A DNA stretch of 64,000 nt from contig NZ_JASCTH010000002.1 of assembly GCF_030009775.1 (NCBI RefSeq), forward strand, positions 339,559-403,558, written 5' to 3'. Positions 45,512 to 54,107 of this stretch are shown here, in pieces. The number at the start of each line of letters is the position of its first letter. Positions within the stretch are counted from its first letter, which is position 1. This DNA is from Actinoplanes sandaracinus. Its GTDB lineage: Bacteria; Actinomycetota; Actinomycetes; Mycobacteriales; Micromonosporaceae. The notes beneath the pieces were generated by a model. It was not told where the DNA came from and did not search any database. It saw nothing but the letters and a program-made list of their open reading frames with translations. A program made the position numbers and the translations under genes.

Positions 45512-47422
45512 TCAGGCGCCGTTTCCGTGGTCGCCGCGGATGATTCGGGCCAGGTAGGACTCGCTGGTCATGCCGTCCACCTGGTATCGCAGCTTGTGCA
45601 CGAACGCACCCTCCATGATGGTCTGGAGCATCTCGGGCTCGTACGGCCGCAGCATGACCGACTGCAGAGCGTGCGGCGGTGTCGCGTTGAGCCGCAACCC
45701 GGCGTCCCACTCGGCGCGGAAACGGTCGTCCAGCCGGTGCAGCATCTCGAAGACGTGATGGTGCAGCAGCGGATCGACGATCTCGCCGCGCTTCTCCCAC
45801 CACAGGAACGACGCGGCCCGCCACAGGTGCATGACGTAGCTGTCCGGACGGCTGGCCAGGAACCAGTTCACCAGGTACGGCCCGGTGTAGTTGAAGGCGA
45901 AGACGCCCCCCTTGGCCAGCGCCCGGTCGATGTGCGGCCGCAGCGGCTCGGAGACGAAGCAGGTCGCGTCCACCCAGATGCCGCCGAACTTCTCCAGCAG
46001 CAGCATGCGCAGCAGGTCGGAGAAGTGGAAGTGGTCGTCCGCGAGCGCGTCCGCCAGGTCCTCCGGCACGTCGACGTAGCCGCCCAGGTTGTCCAGCGAC
46101 AGCTCGTGCACCCGGGAGCCGGGGTTGTTCGCCTTGAGCGCTGCCAGGCAGGCCTTGACCACCGGCGGGGCGGCCTCGAAACCCTGCGCCCAGTAGACGA
46201 AGATCGGCTGGTCGAAGGTGCTCCGGACCGGCCGGGCCAGCCGCTGCTCGGCCTGGGTGCGGATCTGGGTGAGGTGTTCGGCGAGGAAGATCCCGATCTC
46301 ACGGCGGGCGCCGAAGGACGTGACGTCGGAGTCGAGCAGGGCCGGGCCGTCGAACGGCAGTTTGGTGTCGTGCACCAGCGCGGCGGCCGAGGCCCGGCGG
46401 CTGTCGTCGCGGCGCTTGAGCTTGTCGTAGGCGAGCGCCAGCGCGTAACCCCGCTCGAAGGCCTCCGGACGTTTCGCCACCGCGCCGCGCAGCAGCTGCT
46501 CCGCTGTCGCCCACTTCCGCTCGGCGAGCGCGAGCCGGCCCAGCTCGTACGCCGCCTCCCCGTCCGGGTCGCCGGCCTTGGCCACCCGCCGCAGCTCGGA
46601 GACCGCGCTCTCCCGGTCGCCGGCGGCGAGCGCGAGCCGGGCGGCGGCCATCGGATCGTCGACGGCCAGCGACCGCAGGAAGGCGGCCTCCTCCGGCGTC
46701 TCCGGGTGGAAGGCGGCCGGTGCGGGGCGCAGCGTGCGGCGTGACGGTGACGCGTTCGGCTCACCGGTCCACTGGTGGACGTAGGAGGCGTCGTCGGGGG
46801 TGGAGCCGTCGAAGTGGCCGACCGGCGCGGCGGTCTCGGTGAGCGTGTAGTCGTACCAGATCACCGCGCCGTGCCCGGCGGTCATGCCGGAGCACAGCCG
46901 CACACAGGCGTCGCGGGCGTCGGGCGGGATCGTGAACGTCACGCTGATCCGGTGGTGCCCGAACTCGTTGCGGGCCGGCATCGACCGGGCCGCTAGCCCG
47001 GGGGCCGGTTCGCCGGTGGTCCAGCCGGGCGCCAGGCGCAGCGCCGACGGGTGCAGCGGACCGCCCAGCGGCTCGGTCAGGAAGACCGAGACGGACGCCG
47101 TGTAGGTGCCGCCGGCACGCAGGCCGAGGCGGATCCCGCCGGGCGCGATCCACGTGTCGTTGTCGCCGCTCAGGGCGGTCACCCGCAGTCCGGTGACGCC
47201 GGGCCGGCCGGGCACCTCGGTGGGTTCGGCGGACACGGCCGGGGGCACGTCCACACCACCGGACTCCGCGGGCCGGTCGATCGCGCCCCGGAATCCCGGG
47301 TCCGGCACCAGGTTGACCACGGACGGCACGACCGGCGCCGGCCTGGGCTCCGGCTGCGGGGTGCGGCGGAGCGCGGCCCGGAACCGGGTCGGCCAGGAGT
47401 CAGTGGGCGCGGTCGCCGTCAT
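45512..47422 (-). CDS. Multidomain glycosyltransferase (capsular polysaccharide synthesis type)
   Basis: 636 residues in three parts. Residues about 30-215 look like a beta-sandwich carbohydrate-binding module (VNLVPDPGFRG ... TYTASVSVFLTEP ... WYDYTLTET). Residues about 240-340 form TPR-like helices (AAYELGRLALAERKWATAEQLLRGAV). Residues about 390-630 resemble the GT32/Caps_synth type: IFVYWAQGFEAAPPVVKACLAAL, then FSDLLRMLLLEKFGGIWVDATCF, where the usual DxD is near the WVDATC strand. No signal peptide is seen. The acceptor is unknown. It shares strand with the kinase upstream. Confidence 0.75.
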   Translation of the reverse strand: MTATAPTDSWPTRFRAALRRTPQPEPRPAPVVPSVVNLVPDPGFRGAIDRPAESGGVDVPPAVSAEPTEVPGRPGVTGLRVTALSGDNDTWIAPGGIRLGLRAGGTYTASVSVFLTEPLGGPLHPSALRLAPGWTTGEPAPGLAARSMPARNEFGHHRISVTFTIPPDARDACVRLCSGMTAGHGAVIWYDYTLTETAAPVGHFDGSTPDDASYVHQWTGEPNASPSRRTLRPAPAAFHPETPEEAAFLRSLAVDDPMAAARLALAAGDRESAVSELRRVAKAGDPDGEAAYELGRLALAERKWATAEQLLRGAVAKRPEAFERGYALALAYDKLKRRDDSRRASAAALVHDTKLPFDGPALLDSDVTSFGARREIGIFLAEHLTQIRTQAEQRLARPVRSTFDQPIFVYWAQGFEAAPPVVKACLAALKANNPGSRVHELSLDNLGGYVDVPEDLADALADDHFHFSDLLRMLLLEKFGGIWVDATCFVSEPLRPHIDRALAKGGVFAFNYTGPYLVNWFLASRPDSYVMHLWRAASFLWWEKRGEIVDPLLHHHVFEMLHRLDDRFRAEWDAGLRLNATPPHALQSVMLRPYEPEMLQTIMEGAFVHKLRYQVDGMTSESYLARIIRGDHGNGA

Positions 47423-47500
47423 CGAGGTCCCTTCGCAGCGTGCCGCCGCAGTTTAGTCGGACATCGGGCGCACCTCGGTAGCGAGCGGACGGACCGGGCT

Positions 47501-49117
47501 CTACAGCGGCAGAACCACCGCGGAGGGACGGCCGCCCACGCAGGTCACGGTCATCCGGTATTGCGTCAGGTCTCCGGCGAACACCACCGCCGTGGTCAGG
47601 GCCGGGCCCGGATCGGCCCGCTTCACGGCGAAGCCGGGCCGCGGCTCCCAGGCCAGCAGTTCGGCGCCGGCGGTCACGCACCGCGCCAGCACCGACCCAC
47701 CCGGCGATTCCAGCCACGTGCCGGTCGCCGGCGCCGAAGCGGACGGGGCGGCGGCCGACCCGCTCGGTCGCGGAACGGCCTGTGACGGCGGCGGGGAGTC
47801 CTGGGCGTCCGGTCGGCTGGGCCACAGGACGGGGGCGCCTCCGCTGGTCGCGGGGGTGCGCTCGGGGCGGGTGGTCGACTCGGCCGGGGGCGTGGCGCCC
47901 GGTCCGCCGGCGACGCTCCGGGCCGCCTCCGGCGCGGAGGCGGGCGGCGCGGCCACCCCGGGCACACTCGGCTGGTCACCGTTTCCGCCGGCGAGGAAGA
48001 ACGGCGCGGCGGCGAGCAGGGTCGCGGCGACGGCTGCGGCGGCCGGCAGCCGAGCTTTTCTCCACCGATGTCGTACGGGCGCCGCCCGCACCACCACCGC
48101 ACCGGACCGTCCCGCGGCGCCCCCTGCCGTTCCGCGCGGCCGTGGTGTGAGCGCGGTCCGCTCCGGGCCAGGACCCACCAGGACCGTCGCGTCGCCGGGG
48201 CCGTCCCGCTCCTGTTCGCCGGAGCGGGACGCGGTCGCCCGTACCAGATAGGGCTTGGTGATGTTGGCGGCCTCGGCCGCGTCGCCGAGCAGGCCCGCCA
48301 CCTCCGCCGCGTCCGGCCGCCCGGCCGGGTCCTTGGCGAGGCAGCGGCCGACCAGGTCGATGATCTCGGCCGGCACGCCGGGGAGGCCGGGCAGCGGCAG
48401 CGGTTCCAGATAGACGTGCGCCTTGAGCATCTGAGTGGTGGTCTCCACGCTCCACGGCGCGGTCCCGGCGAGCAGGCGATAGAGCAGCACACCGAGCGCG
48501 TAGACGTCGGAGGCGGGCTCGATGGCGCCGCCGAGGAGACGCTCCGGGGCGAGGTATGCGGGGGTGCCGAGCAGCGCGTCCTCGGGCGAGGCGGGTCCGG
48601 CGACGGCGGCGATGCCGAAGTCCACCACCTTGGCGCCGGCCGGCGTGACCATGATGTTGGCGAGTTTGATGTCGCGGTGCACGAGCCCGTCCTCGTGCGC
48701 GACGGCCAGCGCGGTGGCCACTTCACCACAGATCCGGAATACCGTTCTCGGCGGAATGCGGCCGCGGGAGACCCGCTGCTGCAGTGTCGGCCCGTTGATC
48801 AGTTCCATGACCACGTAGGGAACCGGGCTCCCATTCTCCTGGGATTCCCCGAAATCGTAGATCTGTGCGATGTTCGGATGCGAAAGGGTCGCCGCCGCCC
48901 GCGCCTCGTGCAGAATCCGGGCCCGGAACCGGCGGTCTCCCGCGTAGCGCCCAGCCAGCACCTTCACCGCCACCGGGCGGTCCAGCACCTCGTCCATGGC
49001 AAGCCAGACGACCGCCATGCCACCGCGGCCGAGTTCGTTCTCCAGCCGGTACCGCCCGCCGAGTTTCCGCTCCGCCTCCACCCGACGCAGTCTGCCTAAA
49101 TGCCGGGCGATTCGCAC
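47501..49117 (-). CDS. Membrane Ser/Thr protein kinase (PknB-like)
   Basis: Hanks-type kinase with all key motifs: glycine loop LGRGGMAVVWLA, Lys in PVAVKVLAG, catalytic HRDIKLANIM, and DFGIAAV. The kinase domain ends near residue 285, followed by a Pro/Arg-rich juxtamembrane region, a membrane helix near residues 368-388 (AAAAVAATLLAAAPFFLAGG) and a Ser/Pro/Ala-rich extracellular part closing in a small conserved-looking domain. No PASTA repeats. The start is GTG at 49117 or GTG at 49081; neither has a strong ribosome binding site. Confidence 0.92.
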   Translation of the reverse strand: MRIARHLGRLRRVEAERKLGGRYRLENELGRGGMAVVWLAMDEVLDRPVAVKVLAGRYAGDRRFRARILHEARAAATLSHPNIAQIYDFGESQENGSPVPYVVMELINGPTLQQRVSRGRIPPRTVFRICGEVATALAVAHEDGLVHRDIKLANIMVTPAGAKVVDFGIAAVAGPASPEDALLGTPAYLAPERLLGGAIEPASDVYALGVLLYRLLAGTAPWSVETTTQMLKAHVYLEPLPLPGLPGVPAEIIDLVGRCLAKDPAGRPDAAEVAGLLGDAAEAANITKPYLVRATASRSGEQERDGPGDATVLVGPGPERTALTPRPRGTAGGAAGRSGAVVVRAAPVRHRWRKARLPAAAAVAATLLAAAPFFLAGGNGDQPSVPGVAAPPASAPEAARSVAGGPGATPPAESTTRPERTPATSGGAPVLWPSRPDAQDSPPPSQAVPRPSGSAAAPSASAPATGTWLESPGGSVLARCVTAGAELLAWEPRPGFAVKRADPGPALTTAVVFAGDLTQYRMTVTCVGGRPSAVVLPL

Positions 49118-49289
49118 ATCCGAGTGGCACCGGAATTACCTTCACTTTTCATGTTCGAATGCCGATTCCGGATAGGCGGCGTGGTCCGGAGCCCGGTTCG
49201 GCCCGCGCCGGCACGCTTTCCGGCGGCCGGGGGTTCGCCCCGGAGAGTGACACCGACCCTCCTGCCGCGGGGCCGTAGGGTCGGGCCTC

Positions 49290-49748
49290 ATGACCGATTC
49301 CTGGCGGCATCTGCCCGCACCGGCCCGCCCCATCGCCGCCGCGGCCACCTCGGCCGTGGCCGCCGCCCAGGCGCACGACACCGCGGCCCTCGACGAGGCG
49401 GCCGCCACACTGGCCGCCCTCGATCCGGCGCAGACCGGCCTGGTCCTCGGCACGGCGGTGCGCCTGTTGCTGGAGGACGGGCACCCGGACGGGCTCACCG
49501 CCGACGACGTGCGGGCCGCTCTGACCGGTTGTGTCCGGTCGTGGCCACAGGCCGATCCGCAGGTGGTGCTCTGGCTGCTGGCCGGGGCGCTCGGCGTGCT
49601 GGAGGAGGACGGGACACCGGGCCCGAAACCCGGCGCACTGGCGTGGCACGCCGCCGTGCTGATCGCCGACTTGCTGGCCGGAAGGCCGGTCGCGCCCTGG
49701 TGGACGGCGGCGCTCGGGGAGATCGAGCGGTCTCAGCTCAACGATTGA
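49290..49748 (+). CDS. Small hypothetical protein
   Basis: 152 residues, mostly Ala/Leu-rich helices, no signal peptide, membrane segment or known motif. Codon pattern (high third-position GC) supports it as a real gene in a 0.7-kb space between the kinase and the STAS gene. I do not recognise the family. The start ATG at 49290 is preceded by a weak GGG-rich site. Confidence 0.6.
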   Translation: MTDSWRHLPAPARPIAAAATSAVAAAQAHDTAALDEAAATLAALDPAQTGLVLGTAVRLLLEDGHPDGLTADDVRAALTGCVRSWPQADPQVVLWLLAGALGVLEEDGTPGPKPGALAWHAAVLIADLLAGRPVAPWWTAALGEIERSQLND

Positions 49749-49827
49749 TGCGCCCTCGGCGCTCGGCGCCCGCGCGGGAGGACCGGTCGAAATCAGTCGG
49801 CCGGTCCTCCCGGACGGGTGAAAAGCT

Positions 49828-50184
49828 TCAGGACGGGCGCAGGCCCACCGAGGTCCGCGGGGTCGGCGGCTCGGCGCAGCCGAGCAGGCCGACCAGCCCG
49901 GACACCCAGAGCTGCCGGTAAACCGTGGCGCTGGGGTGGCTGACCACCAGTTTCACGCCGCTCGCGGCGGCGGTGTGGAAGCAGGCGACGAGGATGCCGA
50001 TCCCGATACTGTCGATCAACATGACCCGCTGCAGGTCCAGACAGATCTTGCCCGGCGTCATCGCGGTCAGGACGTCGTTGACCGCGTCCCGCATGACGTG
50101 AGCGTTGTCCAGATCGATCTCGCCGCTGGGGGCGATCTCAACAGTGCCGTCGGCCAGCTGGCGGGTCGTGATCGGCAGATACAC
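49828..50184 (-). CDS. STAS-domain anti-sigma factor antagonist
   Basis: 118 residues from GTG at 50184, which has GGAAGAGGG upstream; the frame extends to 50292 without a good start. The STAS fold is evident, with EIDLDNAHVMRDAV and the phosphorylation-site helix region LIDSIGIGILVA, where the Ser is the probable regulatory residue. It should act in partner switching with an anti-sigma kinase, none of which is adjacent. Confidence 0.85.
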   Translation of the reverse strand: MYLPITTRQLADGTVEIAPSGEIDLDNAHVMRDAVNDVLTAMTPGKICLDLQRVMLIDSIGIGILVACFHTAAASGVKLVVSHPSATVYRQLWVSGLVGLLGCAEPPTPRTSVGLRPS

Positions 50185-50514
50185 AGCTGCCCTCTTCCTG
50201 GCGTCCGGCCTCGGGCCGACGCCGATTTGCCGCGGGACACGGTTTTTTGCGCCGGCCGGCTCCCGAGAGATTTCACAATCTAGAGATCTCACTGATGAGG
50301 GGGCCGTGCGCGAGCGGCGTTCGCTGAGGGACGCCGACCGGAACCCGCGTTCCTACAACAATCCGCTGGTCTGCAAGTTACGCCACGTAGGCGCGGAACG
50401 CCAGAGTAGTTCATATGGCCGGAATGTGCTGGAACGGTCAGTGCGTGGCGCCCGCGTTGACTGTCCACTGACTTTGACCGAATACTCACCGTATGCGTTG
50501 GAGCACCTGGCGGC

Positions 50515-51507
50515 ATGGTTGACGCCCTGCCGTGCGCCACATCGGCGCCGGGCACCGTCTACTTCGACAGCGTCTATTTCGACAGCGTCGACCGTGACCG
50601 GGTCCGTGACGTCCTGAATCGTTTCTATCACCCGGTGTCCGCGGGAGCGGACCTCCAGCTCGACGTCGAGGTGATCCAACTCGGACCACTGACCGTCGGT
50701 CACCTCACGTTCGCCCGTAGCGCAACTCTGGACTTCTCCGAAGCCGCCGCCTACCACGTCACCCTGCCCACCAGCGGGGTCGTCCGGTCCAGCCGCGACG
50801 GGCGCGAGGTCGTCGCCACTCCCACGACCGCGCTCGCGTTCCGCCCCGGCGACCGGATCCAGCTGCGCCACGAGCCGAACACCGCGGAGATCGACGTGCG
50901 GATCGAGAGCTGGGCGCTGGAGGCGGAACTGGCCGGGCTGCTCGGCCACCCCATCGAGGGGCCGATCGACCTGCCGCCCGCCTTCGACCTCACCGAGGGC
51001 CCCGCGCACAGCTGGAGCCGGCTCATCCGGCTGCTCCGCGACGAGCTGGAGCACGAGACCAGCCTCATCTACCAGCCGCTGATCGCCGAGCAGCTCTGCA
51101 GCAGCGTCCTGAGCGGCCTGCTGCTCAGCGTGTCGCATCGCTACCACGACGAATTGGTGGCGCCGGCCGCGACCGGTCCGCCCCGGCCCATCCGGCGGGT
51201 CCTGGAGGCGATCAGCGGCGAACCGGAACGCGCCTTCACCGTGGGCGAACTCGCGGCGATCGCCGGAACGAGCATCCGGTCGCTCCAGTCCGGGTTCCGG
51301 CGGCACGTCGGCAGCGCCCCGATGACGCACCTGCAACAGGTCCGGCTCACCCGGGTCCACGAGACGCTGCGCCGGAGCGACCCAGCCGCGGTCACGGTCG
51401 CCGACGTCGCGCACCGGTGGGGCTTCGCGCACCTCGGCCGGTTCGCGTCGGCCTACCGCAAACGGTTCGGGGAGTCACCGTCGGAGACGCTGCGGTCCGC
51501 CACCTGA
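50515..51507 (+). CDS. AraC-family transcriptional regulator
   Basis: 330 residues with an N-terminal AraC-binding-like (cupin) domain and two C-terminal HTH motifs, AFTVGELAAIAGTSIRSLQSGF and VTVADVAHRWGFAHLGRFASAYRKRFGESP; the latter is the AraC signature. The N-terminus carries a perfect tandem YFDSV-YFDSV from a 15-bp DNA repeat. The first ATG/GTG is not certain. It is divergent from the STAS gene with 330 nt between the starts. Target genes unknown. Confidence 0.88.
   Translation: MVDALPCATSAPGTVYFDSVYFDSVDRDRVRDVLNRFYHPVSAGADLQLDVEVIQLGPLTVGHLTFARSATLDFSEAAAYHVTLPTSGVVRSSRDGREVVATPTTALAFRPGDRIQLRHEPNTAEIDVRIESWALEAELAGLLGHPIEGPIDLPPAFDLTEGPAHSWSRLIRLLRDELEHETSLIYQPLIAEQLCSSVLSGLLLSVSHRYHDELVAPAATGPPRPIRRVLEAISGEPERAFTVGELAAIAGTSIRSLQSGFRRHVGSAPMTHLQQVRLTRVHETLRRSDPAAVTVADVAHRWGFAHLGRFASAYRKRFGESPSETLRSAT
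50560..50589 (+). repeat. 15-bp tandem duplication in the AraC-type gene
   Basis: TACTTCGACAGCGTC at 50560-50574 is followed by TATTTCGACAGCGTC at 50575-50589, one difference, adding five residues (YFDSV) near the N-terminus. Confidence 0.8.
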
Positions 51508-51514
51508 ACGGGTG

Positions 51515-51844
51515 TCACTCGCCCGGGTCGCCACACCGCCGCGGCTGCGGCACTCCGTCGGCGTGACGGCCCGCATCGGCCGTTCCGAACAGGTGCCCAC
51601 GCGCCGGCGTCCAGTCGCGCCATGGCCCCAGCCGCGGCGGCACCGCGGCCATCTCGCCGTCCCCGGGCGCGCGGCGCTGCCGGAGATAGGCGACGACCCG
51701 CTCGGCCGCCGCGCCGCCGTTCTCGGCGATGCTCAGCAGCATCCGGGGATCGGCCGGAACACCCTCACGCAGCAGGGCGACCAGGCCGGCCAGGGCCTGT
51801 GCCGCCTCGGAAGCGTCACGCTCGGCGTCCCACAGACCGGTCAT
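51515..51844 (-). CDS. Small hypothetical protein
   Basis: 109 residues, helical, with a polar C-terminus rich in Arg, Gly and Pro. The ATG at 51844 has a GGGGGAG ribosome binding site, which supports the gene. The core GVPADPRMLLSIAENGGAAAERVVAYL is not recognised. It is convergent with the AraC-type gene 7 nt away. Confidence 0.5.
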   Translation of the reverse strand: MTGLWDAERDASEAAQALAGLVALLREGVPADPRMLLSIAENGGAAAERVVAYLRQRRAPGDGEMAAVPPRLGPWRDWTPARGHLFGTADAGRHADGVPQPRRCGDPGE

Positions 51845-52124
51845 GCCCGCGCTCCCCCACGCTCGCCCGGCTTCGGTTTCACGACTCTGGCTGTGCGATC
51901 GGTCATGCAGTGCATCCCCTCACCCCGACACGTGCCCGGCGGCGTCGCGGGCCCGCGACGGCCACCGACGGGAATCCGGCTCCCGGCACACGTGACAAGC
52001 CGAAAATGTATTCGGCTCGCTACTATGCGTCCATCCGTAACGCGCAGGTTCTGTCCAGTTAGCGCTCAGTTCGGCCGGGCCCGGTCACGGGTCGCGACCA
52101 TCCGCCCGGAAGGCGCTATCAGAA

Positions 52125-53018
52125 TCAGACAGAGAGGCTGACCGTGGCGCGGTCGGTGATCGCCCGCTCGGCGGCGGCCAGGACCGCCGTGACCTGAGCG
52201 CCGAACCGCACGTCGCAAGCCGGCCGGGGCCCGCCCGCAGCCGCCGCGATCAACTGGTCGAGAGCACGCCCCAGCGACTCCGACGGCACCCACCGGCCGC
52301 GCGGCACCTCCCGGAGCCCCGCCTCGCCGACGAAGACGGCCTCCTCCCGGGCCGCCGCGGGCGGCGCGTCCACCGCGAGGGTGAGCCGGCTCACCGCCCC
52401 GCCGGCATGCTTGAGCAGCAGGTACGTCAGGTCGCGGTCACCGGCGATCCCGGTCACCTCGGTGACCGGGCCCAGCACCGGAAGCACCAGGGCCAGCGCG
52501 TGCGGGCCCACGTCCCAGAGGCCGCCGCGCTCACGCCGCCACGGCGACGCCCCGAACGGATTGCCCGGCTGGAAGATCGAGCCCAGATGGTCGATCCGGG
52601 CCTCGGACCAGCCGCCGGTCTCCACCGCCTCGGCCACGAAGGCGTCCAGCTCCGGCGTGAACCGGCGGGTGAAGAACACCACCGACGCCACGCCGGCCGC
52701 CGCCTCGGCGAGGGCTTCGGCATCCGCGGTACGCAGCGCGACCGGCTTGTCGAGCAGGAGGTGCCGGCCCGCGCGCGCCGCCCGCAGCGCGATCGGCGCC
52801 TGCACGTCCGGTGGCAGCGCGACCGCCACGGCGTCGACGTCGGCGATCAGGGCATCGACGTCGGTGTAGACGGGTACGCCGTACCGGCCGGCCAGATCGG
52901 CCGCCTTCTCCGGGTCCCGTCCCCAGACTCCGGCGAACTCCACGCCGGAATGCGCGGCCAGTGCCGGCGCGTGCGCCTGATGAGCCCACGGCCCCGTACC
53001 GAATAGTCCGAAGCGCAC
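52125..53018 (-). CDS. Gfo/Idh/MocA-family oxidoreductase
   Basis: 297 residues: N-terminal Rossmann domain (MRFGLFGTGPWAHQAHAPALAAH, with GxGxxA-type motif) and a catalytic domain after the conserved LLDKPVALRTADAEAL (the K-P of the EKP-type motif). Likely acts on a sugar, inositol or related alcohol with NAD(P). Slightly shorter than the usual 330-380. No transporter or sugar genes adjoin it, so the substrate is open. Confidence 0.9.
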   Translation of the reverse strand: MRFGLFGTGPWAHQAHAPALAAHSGVEFAGVWGRDPEKAADLAGRYGVPVYTDVDALIADVDAVAVALPPDVQAPIALRAARAGRHLLLDKPVALRTADAEALAEAAAGVASVVFFTRRFTPELDAFVAEAVETGGWSEARIDHLGSIFQPGNPFGASPWRRERGGLWDVGPHALALVLPVLGPVTEVTGIAGDRDLTYLLLKHAGGAVSRLTLAVDAPPAAAREEAVFVGEAGLREVPRGRWVPSESLGRALDQLIAAAAGGPRPACDVRFGAQVTAVLAAAERAITDRATVSLSV

Positions 53019-53095
53019 CGGATCGCCCGCCCTCGCATCATTGATCTCCCGGGCCGGAAGTTACCAGGCATCGGGCACCTCAGTAACCTGACCGG

Positions 53096-53461
53096 GTGAA
53101 CGGTGCCCTGTCGACGGCGACGATCGTCGCCGCCCTCCTCCTGGCCGCCTGGTACCTGTTGCGGACAGCCTTGGACCGCGCGCCGAGCCGTCTCGATCTG
53201 ATCGCCGCCGGCGTGCTCGGCGCCTTCGTCGCCGTCCTCGTCGTAGTCGCCGTAGCCGGCCTCTTCGACGGCAGCCGCCCCACCGACACCGGCACGTTCG
53301 CCGGTTACCTGATCACGACCATCGGCCTCGTCCCGACGGCGCTGATCCTGGCCAAGATGGAACCGACCCGCTGGGGCAACCTGATCCTCGGCATCGGCTG
53401 CCTCGTCCTGCCCGTCCTCGTGCTGCGCCTGCAGCAGATCGCGTCGGTGACCGGTGCCTGA
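53096..53461 (+). CDS. Small membrane protein
   Basis: 121 residues with about four hydrophobic segments (ATIVAALLLAAWYLL, LIAAGVLGAFVAVLVVVAVAGL, TTIGLVPTALILA, ILGIGCLVLPVLVL). The family is not recognised. Its end overlaps the next gene by 8 nt, so the two are probably co-expressed. Confidence 0.7.
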   Translation: MNGALSTATIVAALLLAAWYLLRTALDRAPSRLDLIAAGVLGAFVAVLVVVAVAGLFDGSRPTDTGTFAGYLITTIGLVPTALILAKMEPTRWGNLILGIGCLVLPVLVLRLQQIASVTGA

Positions 53462-53879
53462 CCAGACCCCCGCGGAAGCCGTCAGCCGCCCCCGCGACGC
53501 CGCTCTCGGCTCCGGGATCGGGCGCGTGCTGCTCCTCGTCTACGGCGTCTTCGCGCTCTCCGCGAGCGCTCGCGCCCTGGTGCAGATCAGCACCCACTTC
53601 GGCGAGGCGCCACTGGCCTACCTGCTCTCCGCCGTGGCCGGCCTCGTCTACATCGCCGCCACCGTCGGACTGGCCCGCGGCGGCCCTCGCGGCCGGCTCC
53701 TCGCCCTGGTCAGCTGCACCATCGAGCTGATCGGAGTGCTGGTCATCGGCACTCTCAGCATCGTCGACAGCGTCGCCTTCCCCGACGACACGGTGTGGTC
53801 CCGTTTCGGCAGCGGCTACGGCTACATTCCGCTGGTTCTGCCGTTCATCGGCCTCTGGTGGATCTGGCGCAGGGCTTAA
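53454..53879 (+). CDS. Small membrane protein
   Basis: 141 residues from GTG at 53454, with four predicted membrane helices and a C-terminal GLWWIWRRA. It resembles uncharacterised actinobacterial integral membrane proteins. Overlapped by the upstream membrane gene, forming a two-gene unit of unknown role. Confidence 0.75.
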   Translation: MPDQTPAEAVSRPRDAALGSGIGRVLLLVYGVFALSASARALVQISTHFGEAPLAYLLSAVAGLVYIAATVGLARGGPRGRLLALVSCTIELIGVLVIGTLSIVDSVAFPDDTVWSRFGSGYGYIPLVLPFIGLWWIWRRA

Positions 53880-53933
53880 TTGCTCCGCTGTGCTTGATTG
53901 CTCCGCTGTGCTTGATTGCTCCGCTTCGCTCCG
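53880..53933 (+). repeat. 18-bp tandem repeat after the small membrane genes
   Basis: TTGCTCCGCTGTGCTTGA occurs twice perfectly (53880-53897, 53898-53915) and a third copy diverges after TTGCTCCGCT. It starts immediately after the stop codon. Confidence 0.85.
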
Positions 53934-53935
53934 CG

Positions 53936-54035
53936 GCAAAACGCCTGGTTACCGGTGACGAGGCGGGTGAGTTTCCACCGCCGCACACCCCGCGGCGCTG
54001 GAAAAAAACACGCCACGTCACCCGCGGCGTTTTGC
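53936..54035. terminator. Large imperfect hairpin between convergent genes
   Basis: GCAAAACGCC (53936-53945) pairs with GGCGTTTTGC (54026-54035), and further inner blocks pair (GGTGACG with CGTCACC; TTTCCA with TGGAAA; CGCCGC with GCGGCG). The long stem lies between two convergent genes and is probably a bidirectional terminator, though a decayed mobile-element end is possible. Confidence 0.55.
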
Positions 54036-54107
54036 GGGCCGTTTGGTGGGGGCGTGCGCACTGGAAAACTATGGGGCGGGTTTCCGGGCTGGGCGTTCTT
54101 GGGGTGG

